Source of the DNA: Tipula vernalis
Lineage: Eukaryota; Arthropoda; Insecta; Diptera; Tipulidae
Direction of reading: 5' to 3'
DNA length: 64,000 nt
NCBI GenBank assembly: GCA_958295665.1
Contig: OY282560.1
Coordinates: 49,600,333-49,664,332, forward strand
Below, piece after piece: positions 26,301 through 39,594 of this stretch. The notes under the pieces are model-generated. The model saw only the letters and a program-made list of their open reading frames with translations, was not told the origin of the DNA and ran no database searches. Made by a program: the position numbers and the translations under genes. Positions within the stretch are counted from its first letter, which is position 1. Each line of letters opens with the position of its first letter.

Positions 26301-29300
26301 AATAGGTTTCGGGACCTGTAATTGCTGTGACAATTTTCATTTTGATTGCTCAATTATTTCTAAACATTTCTTAGAAAATTCAATTTTATTGAAAATTAAC
26401 TGTGCTATAGCCCACAAGTTTTTGGGCGGCAAAAATCTAAAATGGTCCGATTACGATGATTGATACCTCTATCAATAGGTTTCGGGACCTGTAATTGCTG
26501 TGACAATTTTCATTTTGATTGCTCGATTATTTCTAAACATTTCTTAGAAAATTCAATTTTATTGAAAATTAACTGTGCTATAGCCCACAAGTTTTTGGGC
26601 GGCAAAAATCTAAAATGGTCCGATTACGATGGTTGATACCTCTATCAATAGGTTTCGGGACCTGTAATTGCTGTGACAATTTTCATTTTGATTGCTCAAT
26701 TATTTCTAAACATTTCTTAGAAAATTCAATTTTATTGAAAATTAACTGTGCTATAGCCCACAAGTTTTTGGGCGGCAAAAATCTAAAATGGTCCGATTAC
26801 GATGATTGATACCTCTATCAATAGGTTTCGGGACCTGTAATTGCTGTGACAATTTTCATTTTGATTGCTCAATTATTTCTAAACATTTCTTAGAAAATTC
26901 AATTTTATTGAAAATTAACTGTGCTATAGCCCACAAGTTTTTGGGCGGCAAAAATCTAAAATGGTCCGATTACGATGGTTGATACCTCTATCAATAGGTT
27001 TCGGGACCTGTAATTGCTGTGACAATTTTCATTTTGATTGCTCGATTATTTCTAAACATTTCTTAGAAAATTCAATTTTATTGAAAATTAACTGTGCCCA
27101 CAAGTTTTTGGGCGGCAAAAATCTAAAATGGTCCGATTACGATGATTGATACCTCTATCAATAGGTTTCGGGACCTGTAATTGCTGTGACAATTTTCATT
27201 TTGATTGCTCAATTATTTCTAAACATTTCTTAGAAAATTCAATTTTATTGAAAATTAACTGTGCTATAGCCCACAAGTTTTTGGGCGGCAAAAATCTAAA
27301 ATGGTCCGATTACGATGATTGATACCTCTATCAATAGGTTTCGGGACCTGTAATTGCTGTGACAATTTTCATTTTGATTGCTCGATTATTTCTAAACATT
27401 TCTTAGAAAATTCAATTTTATTGAAAATTAACTGTGCTATAGCCCACAAGTTTTTGGGCGGCAAAAATCTAAAATGGTCCGATTACGATGATTGATACCT
27501 CTATCAATAGGTTTCGGGACCTGTAATTGCTGTGACAATTTTCATTTTGATTGCTCAATTATTTCTAAACATTTCTTAGAAAATTCAATTTTATTGAAAA
27601 TTAACTGTGCTATAGCCCACAAGTTTTTGGGCGGCAAAAATCTAAAATGGTCCGATTACGATGATTGATACCTCTATCAATAGGTTTCGGGACCTGTAAT
27701 TGCTGTGACAATTTTCATTTTGATTGCTCGATTATTTCTAAACATTTCTTAGAAAATTCAATTTTATTGAAAATTAACTGTGCTATAGCCCACAAGTTTT
27801 TGGGCGGCAAAAATCTAAAATGGTCCGATTACGATGATTGATACCTCTATCAATAGGTTTCGGGACCTGTAATTGCTGTGACAATTTTCATTTTGATTGC
27901 TCAATTATTTCTAAACATTTCTTAGAAAATTCAATTTTATTGAAAATTAACTGTGCTATAGCCCACAAGTTTTTGGGCGGCAAAAATCTAAAATGGTCCG
28001 ATTACGATGATTGATACCTCTATCAATAGGTTTCGGGACCTGTAATTGCTGTGACAATTTTCATTTTGATTGCTCAATTATTTCTAAACATTTCTTAGAA
28101 AATTCAATTTTATTGAAAATTAACTGTGCTATAGCCCACAAGTTTTTGGGCGGCAAAAATCTAAAATGGTCCGATTACGATGGTTGATACCTCTATCAAT
28201 AGGTTTCGGGACCTGTAATTGCTGTGACAATTTTCATTTTGATTGCTCGATTATTTCTAAACATTTCTTAGAAAATTCAATTTTATTGAAAATTAACTGT
28301 GCTATAGCCCACAAGTTTTTGGGCGGCAAAAATCTAAAATGGTCCGATTACGATGATTGATACCTCTATCAATAGGTTTCGGGACCTGTAATTGCTGTGA
28401 CAATTTTCATTTTGATTGCTCGATTATTTCTAAACATTTCTTAGAAAATTCAATTTTATTGAAAATTAACTGTGCTATAGCCCACAAGTTTTTGGGCGGC
28501 AAAAATCTAAAATGGTCCGATTACGATGATTGATACCTCTATCAATAGGTTTCGGGACCTGTAATTGCTGTGACAATTTTCATTTTGATTGCTCGATTAT
28601 TTCTAAACATTTCTTAGAAAATTCAATTTTATTGAAAATTAACTGTGCTATAGCCCACAAGTTTTTGGGCGGCAAAAATCTAAAATGGTACGATTACGAT
28701 GATTGATACCTCTATCAATAGGTTTCGGGACCTGTAATTGCTGTGACAATTTTCATTTTGATTGCTCGATTATTTCTAAACATTTCTTAGAAAATTCAAT
28801 TTTATTGAAAATTAACTGTGTTATAGCCCACAAGTTTTTGGGCGGCAAAAATCTAAAATGGTCCGATTACGATGATTGATACCTCTATCAATAGGTTTCG
28901 GGACCTGTAATTGCTGTGACAATTTTCATTTTGATTGCTCGATTATTTCTAAACATTTCTTAGAAAATTCAATTTTATTGAAAATTAACTGTGCTATAGC
29001 CCACAAGTTTTTGGGCGGCAAAAATCTAAAATGGTCCGATTACGATGATTGATACCTCTATCAATAGGTTTCGGGACCTGTAATTGCTGTGACAATTTTC
29101 ATTTTGATTGCTCAATTATTTCTAAACATTTCTTAGAAAATTCAATTTTATTGAAAATTAACTGTGCTATAGCCCACAAGTTTTTGGGCGGCAAAAATCT
29201 AAAATGGTCCGATTACGATGATTGATACCTCTATCAATAGGTTTCGGGACCTGTAATTGCTGTGACAATTTTCATTTTGATTGCTCGATTATTTCTAAAC

Positions 29301-29690
29301 ATTTCTTAGAAAATTCAATTTTATTGAAAATTAACTGTGCTATAGCCCACAAGTTTTTGGGCGGCAAAAATCTAAAATGGTCCGATTACGATGATTGATA
29401 CCTCTATCAATAGGTTTCGGGACCTGTAATTGCTGTGACAATTTTCATTTTGATTGCTCGATTATTTCTAAACATTTCTTAGAAAATTCAATTTTATTGA
29501 AAATTAACTGTGCTATAGCCCACAAGTTTTTGGGCGGCAAAAATCTAAAATGGTCCGATTACGATGATTGATACCTCTATCAATAGGTTTCGGGACCTGT
29601 AATTGCTGTGACAATTTTCATTTTGATTGCTCGATTATTTCTAAACATTTCTTAGAAAATTCAATTTTATTGAAAATTAACTGTGCTATA
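22255..29690 (+). repeat. Block 7: core-like homogeneous array
   Basis: The same two dominant SNPs as in block 5 account for most differences. The rare monomer pair GGTACGATT followed by TGTGTTATAG occurs in block 5 (from about 15601) and twice here (23674 and 28685). The distances equal 47 monomers minus 58 bases and 29 monomers minus 6 bases; the missing bases match the short monomers I counted between them. A single 167-bp monomer like those of block 6 ends near 27097. GATGTTTGAT near 23862 is private. No gene or insertion. Confidence 0.85.
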
Positions 29691-30376
29691 GCCCACAAGT
29701 TTTTGGGCGGCAAAAATCTAAAATGGTCCGATTACGATGATTGATACCTCTATCAATAGGTTTCGGGACCTGTAATTGCTGTGACAATTTTCATTTTGAT
29801 TGCTCAATTATTTCTAAACATTTCTTAGAAAATTCAATATTATTGAAAATTAACTGTGCTATAGCCCACAAGTTTTTGGGCGGCAAAAATCCAAAATGGT
29901 CCGATTACGATGATTGATACCTCTATCAATAGGTTTCGGCACCTGTAATTGCTGTGACAATTTTCATTTTGATTGCTCGATTATTTCTAAACATTTCTTA
30001 GAAAATTCAATTTTATTGAAAATTAACTGTGCTATAGCCCACAAGTTTTTGGGCGGCAAAAATCTAAAATGGTCCGATTACGATGATTGATACCTCTATC
30101 AATAGGTTTCGGGACCTGTAATTGCTGTGACAATTTTCATTTTGATTGCTCAATTATTTCTAAACATTTCTTAGAAAATTCAATTTTATTGAAAATTAAC
30201 TGTGCTATAGCCCACAAGTTTTTGGGCGGCAAACATCTAAAATGGTACGATGGTTGATACCTCTATCAATAGGTTTCGGGACCTGTAATTGCTGTGACAA
30301 TTTTCATTTTGATTGCTCAATTATTTCTAAACATTTCTTAGAAAATTCAATTTTATTGAAAATTAACTGTGCTATA
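29691..30376 (+). repeat. Block 8, copy 1 of a section repeated 2,070 bp away
   Basis: Two rare markers are linked here: CAATATTATTG near 29836, and a monomer at 30210 that lost six bases, leaving ATGGTACGATGG. Both recur at exactly +2,070 bp (twelve monomers minus six bases). This copy has private changes AATCCAAAATGG near 29889, TTTCGGCACC near 29936 and CAAACATCT near 30231. Confidence 0.85.
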
Positions 30377-31760
30377 GCCCACAAGTTTTTGGGCGGCAAA
30401 AATCTAAAATGGTCCGATTACGATGGTTGATACCTCTATCAATAGGTTTCGGGACCTGTAATTGCTGTGACAATTTTCATTTTGATTGCTCAATTATTTC
30501 TAAACATTTCTTAGAAAATTCAATTTTATTGAAAATTAACTGTGCTATAGCCCACAAGTTTTTGGGCGGCAAAAATCTAAAATGGTCCGATTACGATGGT
30601 TGATACCTCTATCAATAGGTTTCGGGACCTGTAATTGCTGTGACAATTTTCATTTTGATTGCTCAATTATTTCTAAACATTTCTTAGAAAATTCAATTTT
30701 ATTGAAAATTAACTGTGCTATAGCCCACAAGTTTTTGGGCGGCAAAAATCTAAAATGGTCCGATTACGTTGGTTGATACCTCTATCAATAGGTTTCGGGA
30801 CCTGTAATTGCTGTGACAATTTTCATTTTGATTGCTCGATTATTTCTAAACATTTCTTAGAAAATTCAATTTTATTGAAAATTAACTGTGCTATAGCCCA
30901 CAAGTTTTTGGGCGGCAAAAATCTAAAATGCTCCGATTACGATGATTGATACCTCTATCAATAGGTTTCGGGACCTGTAATTGCTGTGACAATTTTCATT
31001 TTGATTGCTCGATTATTTCTAAACATTTCTTAGAAAATTCAATTTTATTGAAAATTAACTGTGCTATAGCCCACAAGTTTTTGGGCGGCAAAAATCTAAA
31101 ATGGTCCGATTACGATGATTGATACCTCTATCAATAGGTTTCGGGACCTGTAATTGCTGTGACAATTTTCATTTTGATTGCTCAATTATTTCTAAACATT
31201 TCTTAGAAAATTCAATTTTATTGAAAATTAACTGTGCTATAGCCCACAAGTTTTTGGGCGGCAAAAATCTAAAATGGTCCGATTACGATGATTGATACCT
31301 CTATCAATAGGTTTCGGGACCTGTAATTGCTGTGACAATTTTCATTTTGATTGCTCGATTATTTCTAAACATTTCTTAGAAAATTCAATTTTATTGAAAA
31401 TTAACTGTGCTATAGCCCACAAGTTTTTGGGCGGCAAAAATCTAAAATGGTCCGATTACGATGATTGATACCTCTATCAATAGGTTTCGGGACCTGTAAT
31501 TGCTGTGACAATTTTCATTTTGATTGCTCAATTATTTCTAAACATTTCTTAGAAAATTCAATTTTATTGAAAATTAACTGTGCTATAGCCCACAAGTTTT
31601 TGGGCGGCAAAAATCTAAAATGGTCCGATTACGATGATTGATACCTCTATCAATAGGTTTCGGGACCTGTAATTGCTGTGACAATTTTCATTTTGATTGC
31701 TCAATTATTTCTAAACATTTCTTAGAAAATTCAATTTTATTGAAAATTAACTGTGCTATA

Positions 31761-32446
31761 GCCCACAAGTTTTTGGGCGGCAAAAATCTAAAATGGTCCG
31801 ATTACGATGATTGATACCTCTATCAATAGGTTTCGGGACCTGTAATTGCTGTGACAATTTTCATTTTGATTGCTCAATTATTTCTAAACATTTCTTAGAA
31901 AATTCAATATTATTGAAAATTAACTGTGCTATAGCCCACAAGTTTTTGGGCGGCAAAAATCTAAAATGGTCCGATTACGATGATTGATACCTCTATCAAT
32001 AGGTTTCGGGACCTGTAATTGCTGTGACAATTTTCATTTTGATTGCTCGATTATTTCTAAACATTTCTTAGAAAATTCAATTTTATTGAAAATTAACTGT
32101 GCTATAGCCCACAAGTTTTTGGGCGGCAAAAATCTAAAATGGTCCGATTACGATGATTGATACCTCTATCAATAGGTTTCGGGACCTGTAATTGCTGTGA
32201 CAATTTTCATTTTGATTGCTCAATTATTTCTAAACATTTCTTAGAAAATTCAATTTTATTGAAAATTAACTGTGCTATACCCCACAAGTTTTTGGGCGGC
32301 AAAAATCTAAAATGGTACGATGGTTGATACCTCTATCAATAGGTTTCGGGACCTGTAATTGCTGTGACAATTTTCATTTTGATTGCTCAATTATTTCTAA
32401 ACATTTCTTAGAAAATTCAATTTTATTGAAAATTAACTGTGCTATA
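31761..32446 (+). repeat. Block 8, copy 2
   Basis: Carries the same CAATATTATTG (near 31906) and ATGGTACGATGG (32312) markers as the copy 2,070 bp upstream, and lacks that copy's private changes. A private CTATACCCC lies at 32274-32282. Similarity stops on both sides: monomers before and after differ at the GCTCGATT/GCTCAATT site, so only about four monomers are shared as a haplotype. Confidence 0.85.
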
Positions 32447-35400
32447 GCCCACAAGTTTTTGGGCGGCAAAAATCTAAAATGGTCCGATTACGATGGTTGA
32501 TACCTCTATCAATAGGTTTCGGGACCTGTAATTGCTGTGACAATTGTCATTTTGATTGCTCGATTATTTCTAAACATTTCTTAGAAAATTCAATTTTATT
32601 GAAAATTAACTGTGCTATAGCCCAAAAGTTTTTGGGCGGCAAAAATCTAAAATGGTCCGATTACGATGATTGATACCTCTATCAATAGGTTTCGGGACCT
32701 GTAATTGCTGTGACAATTTTCATTTTGATTGCTCGATTATTTCTAAACATTTCTTAGAAAATTCAATTTTATTGAAAATTAACTGTGCTATAGCCCACAA
32801 GTTTTTGGGCGGCAAAAATCTAAAATGGTCCGATTACGATGGTTGATACCTCTATCAATAGGTTTCGGGACCTGTAATTGCTGTGACAATTTTCATTTTG
32901 ATTGCTCGATTATTTCTAAACATTTCTTAGAAAATTCAATTTTATTGAAAATTAACTGTGCTATAGCCCACAAGTTTTTGGGCGGCAAAAATCTAAAATG
33001 GTCCGATTACGATGGTTGATACCTCTATCAATAGGTTTCGGGACCTGTAATTGCTGTGACAATTTTCATTTTGATTGCTCGATTATTTCTAAACATTTCT
33101 TAGAAAATTCAATTTTATTGAAAATTAACTGTGCTATAGCCCAAAAGTTTTTGGGCGGCAAAAATCTAAAATGGTCCGATTACGATGATTGATACCTCTA
33201 TCAATAGGTTTCGGGACCTGTAATTCTGTGACAATTTTCATTTTGATTGCTCGATTATTTCTAAACATTTCTTAGAAAATTCAATTTTATTGAAAATCAA
33301 CTGTGCTATAGCCCACAAGTTTTTGGGCGGCAAAAATCTAAAATGGTCCGATTACGATGGTTGATACCTCTATCAATAGGTTTCGGGACCTGTAATTGTT
33401 GTGACAATTTTCATTTTGATTGCTCGATTATTTCTAAACATTTCTTAGAAAATTCAATTTTATTGAAAATGTACCTATTATTATATAGCCCACAAGTTTT
33501 TGGGCGGCAAAAATCTAAAATGGTCCGATTACGATGATTGATACCTCTATCAATAGGTTTCGGGACCTGTAATTGCTGTGACAATTTTCATTTTGATTGC
33601 TCGATTATTTCTAAACATTTCTTAGAAAATTCAATTTTATTGAAAATTAACTGTGCTATAGCCCAAAAGTTTTTGGGCGGCAAAAATCTAAAATGGTCCG
33701 ATTACGATGATTGATACCTCTATCAATAGGTTTCGGGACCTGTAATTGCTGTGACAATTTTCATTTTGATTGCTCGATTATTTCTAAACATTTCTTAGAA
33801 AATTCAATTTTATTGAAAATCAACTGTGCTATAGCCCACAAGTTTTTGGGCGGCAAAAATCTAAAATGGTCCGATTACGATGGTTGATACCTCTATCAAT
33901 AGGTTTCGGGACCTGTAATTGCTGTGACAATTTTCATTTTGATTGCTCGATTATTTCTAAACATTTCTTAGAAAATTCAATTTTATTGAAAATTAACTGT
34001 GCTATAGCCCACAAGTTTTTGGGCGGCAAAAATCTAAAATGGTCCGATTACGATGGTTGATATCTCTATCAATAGGTTTCGGGACCTGTAATTGCTGTGA
34101 CAATTTTCATTTTGATTGCTCGATTATTTCTAAACATTTCTTAGAAAATTCAATTTTATTGAAAATCAACTGTGCTATAGCCCACAAGTTTTTGGGCGGC
34201 AAAAATCTAAAATGGTCCGATTACGATGGTTGATATCTCTATCAATAGGTTTCGGGACCTGTAATTGCTGTGACAATTTTCATTTTGATTGCTCGATTAT
34301 TTCTAAACATTTCTTAGAAAATTCAATTTTATTGAAAATCAACTGTGCTATAGCCCACAAGTTTTTGGGCGGCAAAAATCTAAAATGGTCCGATTACGAT
34401 GGTTGATATCTCTATCAATAGGTTTCGGGACCTGTAATTGCTGTGACAATTTTCATTTTGATTGCTCGATTATTTCTAAACATTTCTTAGAAAATTCAAT
34501 TTTATTGAAAATTAACCTATTATTATATAGCCCACAAGTTTTTGGGCGGCAAAAATCTAAAATGGTACGATTACGATGGTTGATACCTCTATCAATAGGT
34601 TTCGGGACCTGTAATTGCTGTGACAATTTTCATTTTGATTGCTCGATTATTTCTAAACATTTCTTAGAAAATTCAATTTTATTGAAAATCAACTGTGCTA
34701 TAGCCCACAAGTTTTTGGGCGGCAAAAATCTAAAATGGTCCGATTACGATGGTTGATATCTCTATCAATAGGTTTCGGGACCTGTAATTGCTGTGACAAT
34801 TTTCATTTTGATTGCTCGATTATTTCTAAACATTTCTTAGAAAATTCAATTTTATTGAAAATTAACCTATTATTATATAGCCCACAAGTTTTTGGGCGGC
34901 AAAAATCTAAAATGGTACGATTACGATGGTTGATACCTCTATCAATAGGTTTCGGGACCTGTAATTGCTGTGACAATTTTCATTTTGATTGCTCAATTAT
35001 TTCTAAACATTTCTTAGAAAATTCAATTTTATTGAAAATTAACTGTGCTATAGCCCACAAGTTTTTGGGCGGCAAAAATCTAAAATGGTCCGATTACGAT
35101 GGTTGATACCTCTATCAATAGGTTTCGGGACCTGTAATTGCTGTGACAATTTTCATTTTGATTGCTCGATTATTTCTAAACATTTCTTAGAAAATTCAAT
35201 TTTATTGAAAATCAACTGTGCTATAGCCCAAAAGTTTTTGGGCGGCAAAAATCTAAAATGGTCCGATTACGATGATTGATACCTCTATCAATAGGTTTCG
35301 GGACCTGTAATTGCTGTGACAATTTTCATTTTGATTGCTCGATTATTTCTAAACATTTCTTAGAAAATTCAATTTTATTGAAAATCAACTGTGCTATAGC

Positions 35401-35571
35401 CCACAAGTTTTTGGGCGGCAAAAATCTACAATGGTCCGATTACGATGATTGATACCTCTATCAATAGGTTTCGGGACCTGTAATTGCTGTGACAATTTTC
35501 ATTTTGATTGCTCGATTATTTCTAAACATTTCTTAGAAAATTCAATTTTATTGAAAATCAACTGTGCTATA
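32447..35571 (+). repeat. Block 9: mixed array with CCTATTATTATA junctions
   Basis: Three features set this stretch apart: GCCCAAAAG starts at 32620, 33139, 33661 and about 35226; return of AATCAACTG; and monomers whose junction reads CCTATTATTATATAGCCC (near 33472, 34516 and 34866), four bases longer than usual. The last two form exact 350-bp dimers at 34353-34702 and 34703-35052. GATATCTC first appears here (34063) and becomes common downstream. A one-base loss (TAATTCTGTG) lies near 33224. Confidence 0.82.
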
Positions 35572-38500
35572 GCCCACAAGTTTTTGGGCGGCAAAAATCT
35601 ACAATGGTCCGATTACGATTGTTGATACCTCTATCAATAGGTTTCGGGACCTGTAATTGCTGTGACAATTTTCATTTTGATTGCTCGATTATTTCTAAAC
35701 ATTTCTTAGAAAATTCAATTTTATTGAAAATCAACTGTGCTATAGCCCACAAGTTTTTGGGCGGCAAAAATCTAAAATGGTCCGATTACGATTGTTGATA
35801 CCTCTATCAATAGGTTTCGGGACCTGTAATTGCTGTGACAATTTTCATTTTGATTGCTCGATTATTTCTAAACATTTCATAGAAAATTCAATTTTATTGA
35901 AAATTAACTGTGCTATATATAGCCCACAAGTTTTTGGGCGGCAAAAATCTAAAATGGTCCGATTACGATGGTTGATACCTCTATCAATAGGTTTCGGGAC
36001 CTGTAATTGCTGTGACAATTTTCATTTTGATTGCTCGATTATTTCTAAACATTTCATAGAAAATTCAATTTTATTGAAAATTAACTGTGCTATATATAGC
36101 CCACAAGATTTTGGGCGGCAAAAATCTAAAATGGTCCGATTACGATGGTTGATACCTCTATCAATAGGTTTCGGGACCTGTAATTGCTGTGACAATTTTC
36201 ATTTTGATTGCTCGATTATTTCTAAACATTTCATAGAAAATTCAATTTTATTGAAAATTAACTGTGCTATATATAGCCCACAAGTTTTTGGGCGGCAAAA
36301 ATCTAAAATGGTCCGATTACGATTGTTGATACCTCTATCAATAGGTTTCGGGACCTGTAATTGCTGTGACAATTTTCATTTTGATTGCTCGATTATTTCT
36401 AAACATTTCTTAGAAAATTCAATTTTATTGAAAATTAACTGTGCTATATATAGCCCACAAGTTTTTGGGCGGCAAAAATCTACAATGGTCCGATTACGAT
36501 GGTTTATACCTCTATCAATAGGTTTCGGGACCTGTAATTGCTGTGACAATTTTCATTTTGATTGCTCGATTATTTCTAAACATTTCTTAGAAAATTCAAT
36601 TTTATTGAAAATCAACTGTGCTATAGCCCACAAGTTTTTGGGCGGCAAAAATCTACAATGGTCCGATTACGATTGTTGATACCTCTATCAATAGGTTTCG
36701 GGACCTGTAATTGCTGTGACAATTTTCATTTTGATTGCTCGATTATTTCTAAACATTTCTTAGAAAATTCAATTTTATTGAAAATTAACTGTGCTATAGC
36801 CCACAAGATTTTGGGCGGCAAAAATCTAAAATGGTCCGATTACGATGGTTGATACCTCTATCAATAGGTTTCGGGACCTGTAATTGCTGTGACAATTTTC
36901 ATTTTGATTGCTCGATTATTTCTAAACATTTCTTAGAAAATTCAATTTTATTGAAAATTAACTGTGCTATATATAGCCCACAAGTTTTTGGGCGGCAAAA
37001 ATCTAAAATGGTCCGATTACGATGATTGATACCTCTATCAATAGGTTTCGGGACCTGTAATTGCTGTGACAATTTTCATTTTGATTGCTCGATTATTTCT
37101 AAACATTTCTTAGAAAATTCAATTTTATTGAAAATCAACTGTGCTATAGCCCACAAGTTTTTGGGCGGCAAAAATCTACAATGGTCCGATTACGATGGTT
37201 TATACCTCTATCAATAGGTTTCGGGACCTGTGATTGCTGAGACAATTTTCATTTTGATTGCTCGATTATTTCTAAACATTTCTTAGAAAATTCAATTTTA
37301 TTGAAAATTAACTGTGCTAAAGCCCACAAGATTTTGGGCGGCAAAAATCTAAAATGGTCCGATTACGATGGTTGATACCTCTATCAATAGGTTTCGGGAC
37401 CTGTAATTGCTGTGACAATTTTCATTTTGATTGCTCGATTATTTCTAAACATTTCATAGAAAATTCAATTTTATTGAAAATTAACTGTGCTATATATAGC
37501 CCACAAGTTTTTGGGCGGCAAAAATCTAAAATGGTCCGATTACGATGATTGATACCTCTATCAATAGGTTTCGGGACCTGTAATTGATGTGACAATTTTC
37601 ATTTTGATTGCTCGATTATTTCTAAACATTTCTTAGAAAATTCAATTTTATTGAAAATCAACTGTGCTATAGCCCGCAAGTTTTTGGGCGGCAAAAATCT
37701 ACAATGGTCCGATTACGATGGTTTATACCTCTATCAATAGGTTTCGGGACCTGTAATTGCTGTGACAATTTTCATTTTGATTGCTCGATTATTTCTAAAC
37801 ATTTCTTAGAAAATTCAATTTTATTGAAAATTAACTGTGCTATATATAGCCCACAAGTTTTTGGGCGGCAAAAATCTAAAATGGTCCGATTACGATGGTT
37901 GATACCTCTATCAATAGGTTTCGGGACCTGTAATTGCTGTGACAATTTTCATTTTGATTGCTCGATTATTTCTAAACATTTCTTAGAAAATTCAATTTTA
38001 TTGAAAATCAACTGTGCTATAGCCCACAAGTTTTTGGGCGGCAAAAATCTACAATGGTCCGATTACGATGGTTTATACCTCTATCAATAGGTTTCGGGAC
38101 CTGTAATTGCTGTGACAATTTTCATTTTGATTGCTCGATTATTTCTAAACATTTCTTAGAAAATTCAATTTTATTGAAAATTAACTGTGCTATATATAGC
38201 CCACAAGTTTTTGGGCGGCAAAAATCTAAAATGGTCCGATTACGATGGTTGATACCTCTATCAATAGGTTTCGGGACCTGTAATTGCTGTGACAATTTTC
38301 ATTTTGATTGCTCGATTATTTCTAAACATTTCATAGAAAATTCAATTTTATTGAAAATTAACTGTGCTATATATAGCCCACAAGTTTTTGGGCGGCAAAA
38401 ATCTAAAATGGTCCGATTACGATGGTTGATACCTCTATCAATAGGTTTCGGGACCTGTAATTGCTGTGACAATTTTCATTTTGATTGCTCGATTATTTCT

Positions 38501-39594
38501 AAACATTTCTTAGAAAATTCAATTTTATTGAAAATCAACTGTGCTATAGCCCACAAGTTTTTGGGCGGCAAAAATCTACAATGGTCCGATTACGATGGTT
38601 TATACCTCTATCAATAGGTTTCGGGACCTGTAATTGCTGTGACAATTTTCATTTTGATTGCTCGATTATTTCTAAACATTTCTTAGAAAATTCAATTTTA
38701 TTGAAAATTAACTGTGCTATATATAGCCCACAAGTTTTTGGGCGGCAAAAATCTAAAATGGTCCGATTACGATGGTTGATACCTCTATCAATAGGTTTCG
38801 GGACCTGTAATTGCTGTGACAATTTTCATTTTGATTGCTCGATTATTTCTAAACATTTCTTAGAAAATTCAATTTTATTGAAAATCAACTGTGCTATAGC
38901 CCACAAGTTTTTGGGCGGCAAAAATCTAAAATGGTCCGATTACGATTGTTGATACCTCTATCAATAGGTTTCGGGACCTGTAATTGCTGTGACAATTTTC
39001 ATTTTGATTGCTCGATTATTTCTAAACATTTCTTAGAAAATTCAATTTTATTGAAAATTAACTGTGCTATATATAGCCCACAAGTTTTTGGGCTGCAAAA
39101 ATCTAAAATGGTCCGATTACGATGATTGATACCTCTATCAATAGGTTTCGGGACCTGTGATTGCTGAGACAATTTTCATTTTGATTGCTCGATTATTTCT
39201 AAACATTTCTTAGAAAATTCAATTTTATTGAAAATTAACTGTGCTATAGCCCACAAGATTTTGGGTGGCAAAAATCTAAAATGGTCCGATTACGATGGTT
39301 GATACCTCTATCAATAGGTTTCGGGACCTGTAATTGCTGTGACAATTTTCATTTTGATTGCTCGATTATTTCTAAACATTTCTTAGAAAATTCAATTTTA
39401 TTGAAAATCAACTGTGCTATAGCCCACAAGTTTTTGGGCGGCAAAAATCTACAATGGTCCGATTACGATGGTTTATACCTCTATCAATAGGTTTCGGGAC
39501 CTGTAATTGCTGTGACAATTTTCATTTTGATTGCTCGATTATTTCTAAACATTTCTTAGAAAATTCAATTTTATTGAAAATTAACTGTGCTATA
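35572..39594 (+). repeat. Block 10: 177-bp monomers with two extra TA units
   Basis: The junction GCTATAGCCC becomes GCTATATATAGCCC, (TA)2 to (TA)4, in monomers ending near 35919, 36094, 36271, 36447, 36970, 37492, 37845, 38195, 38371, 38717 and 39070. Linked alleles are CTACAATGG, GATTGTTGAT, GATGGTTTATACC and TTTCATAGAAA. 177-bp and 173-bp monomers often alternate as 350-bp dimers (for example 37672-38021 and 38022-38371). GTGATTGCTGAGAC first appears near 37230 and 39158. Confidence 0.85.
35777..36679 (+). other. 300-codon open frame of 59-residue tandem repeats, probably not a gene
   Basis: Because 177 is 59 codons exactly, consecutive 177-bp monomers stay in frame and give a 300-residue frame made of five 59-residue repeats plus a short tail, each beginning MVRLR. 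The repeat is rich in Cys, Phe and Ile and holds CNCC near residue 17. I recognise no domain and see no obvious signal peptide. The DNA is no better conserved here than in neighbouring monomers that contain stops, the start context is not special, and the frame ends when a 173-bp monomer shifts phase. I read it as a chance product of satellite structure. Confidence 0.12.
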
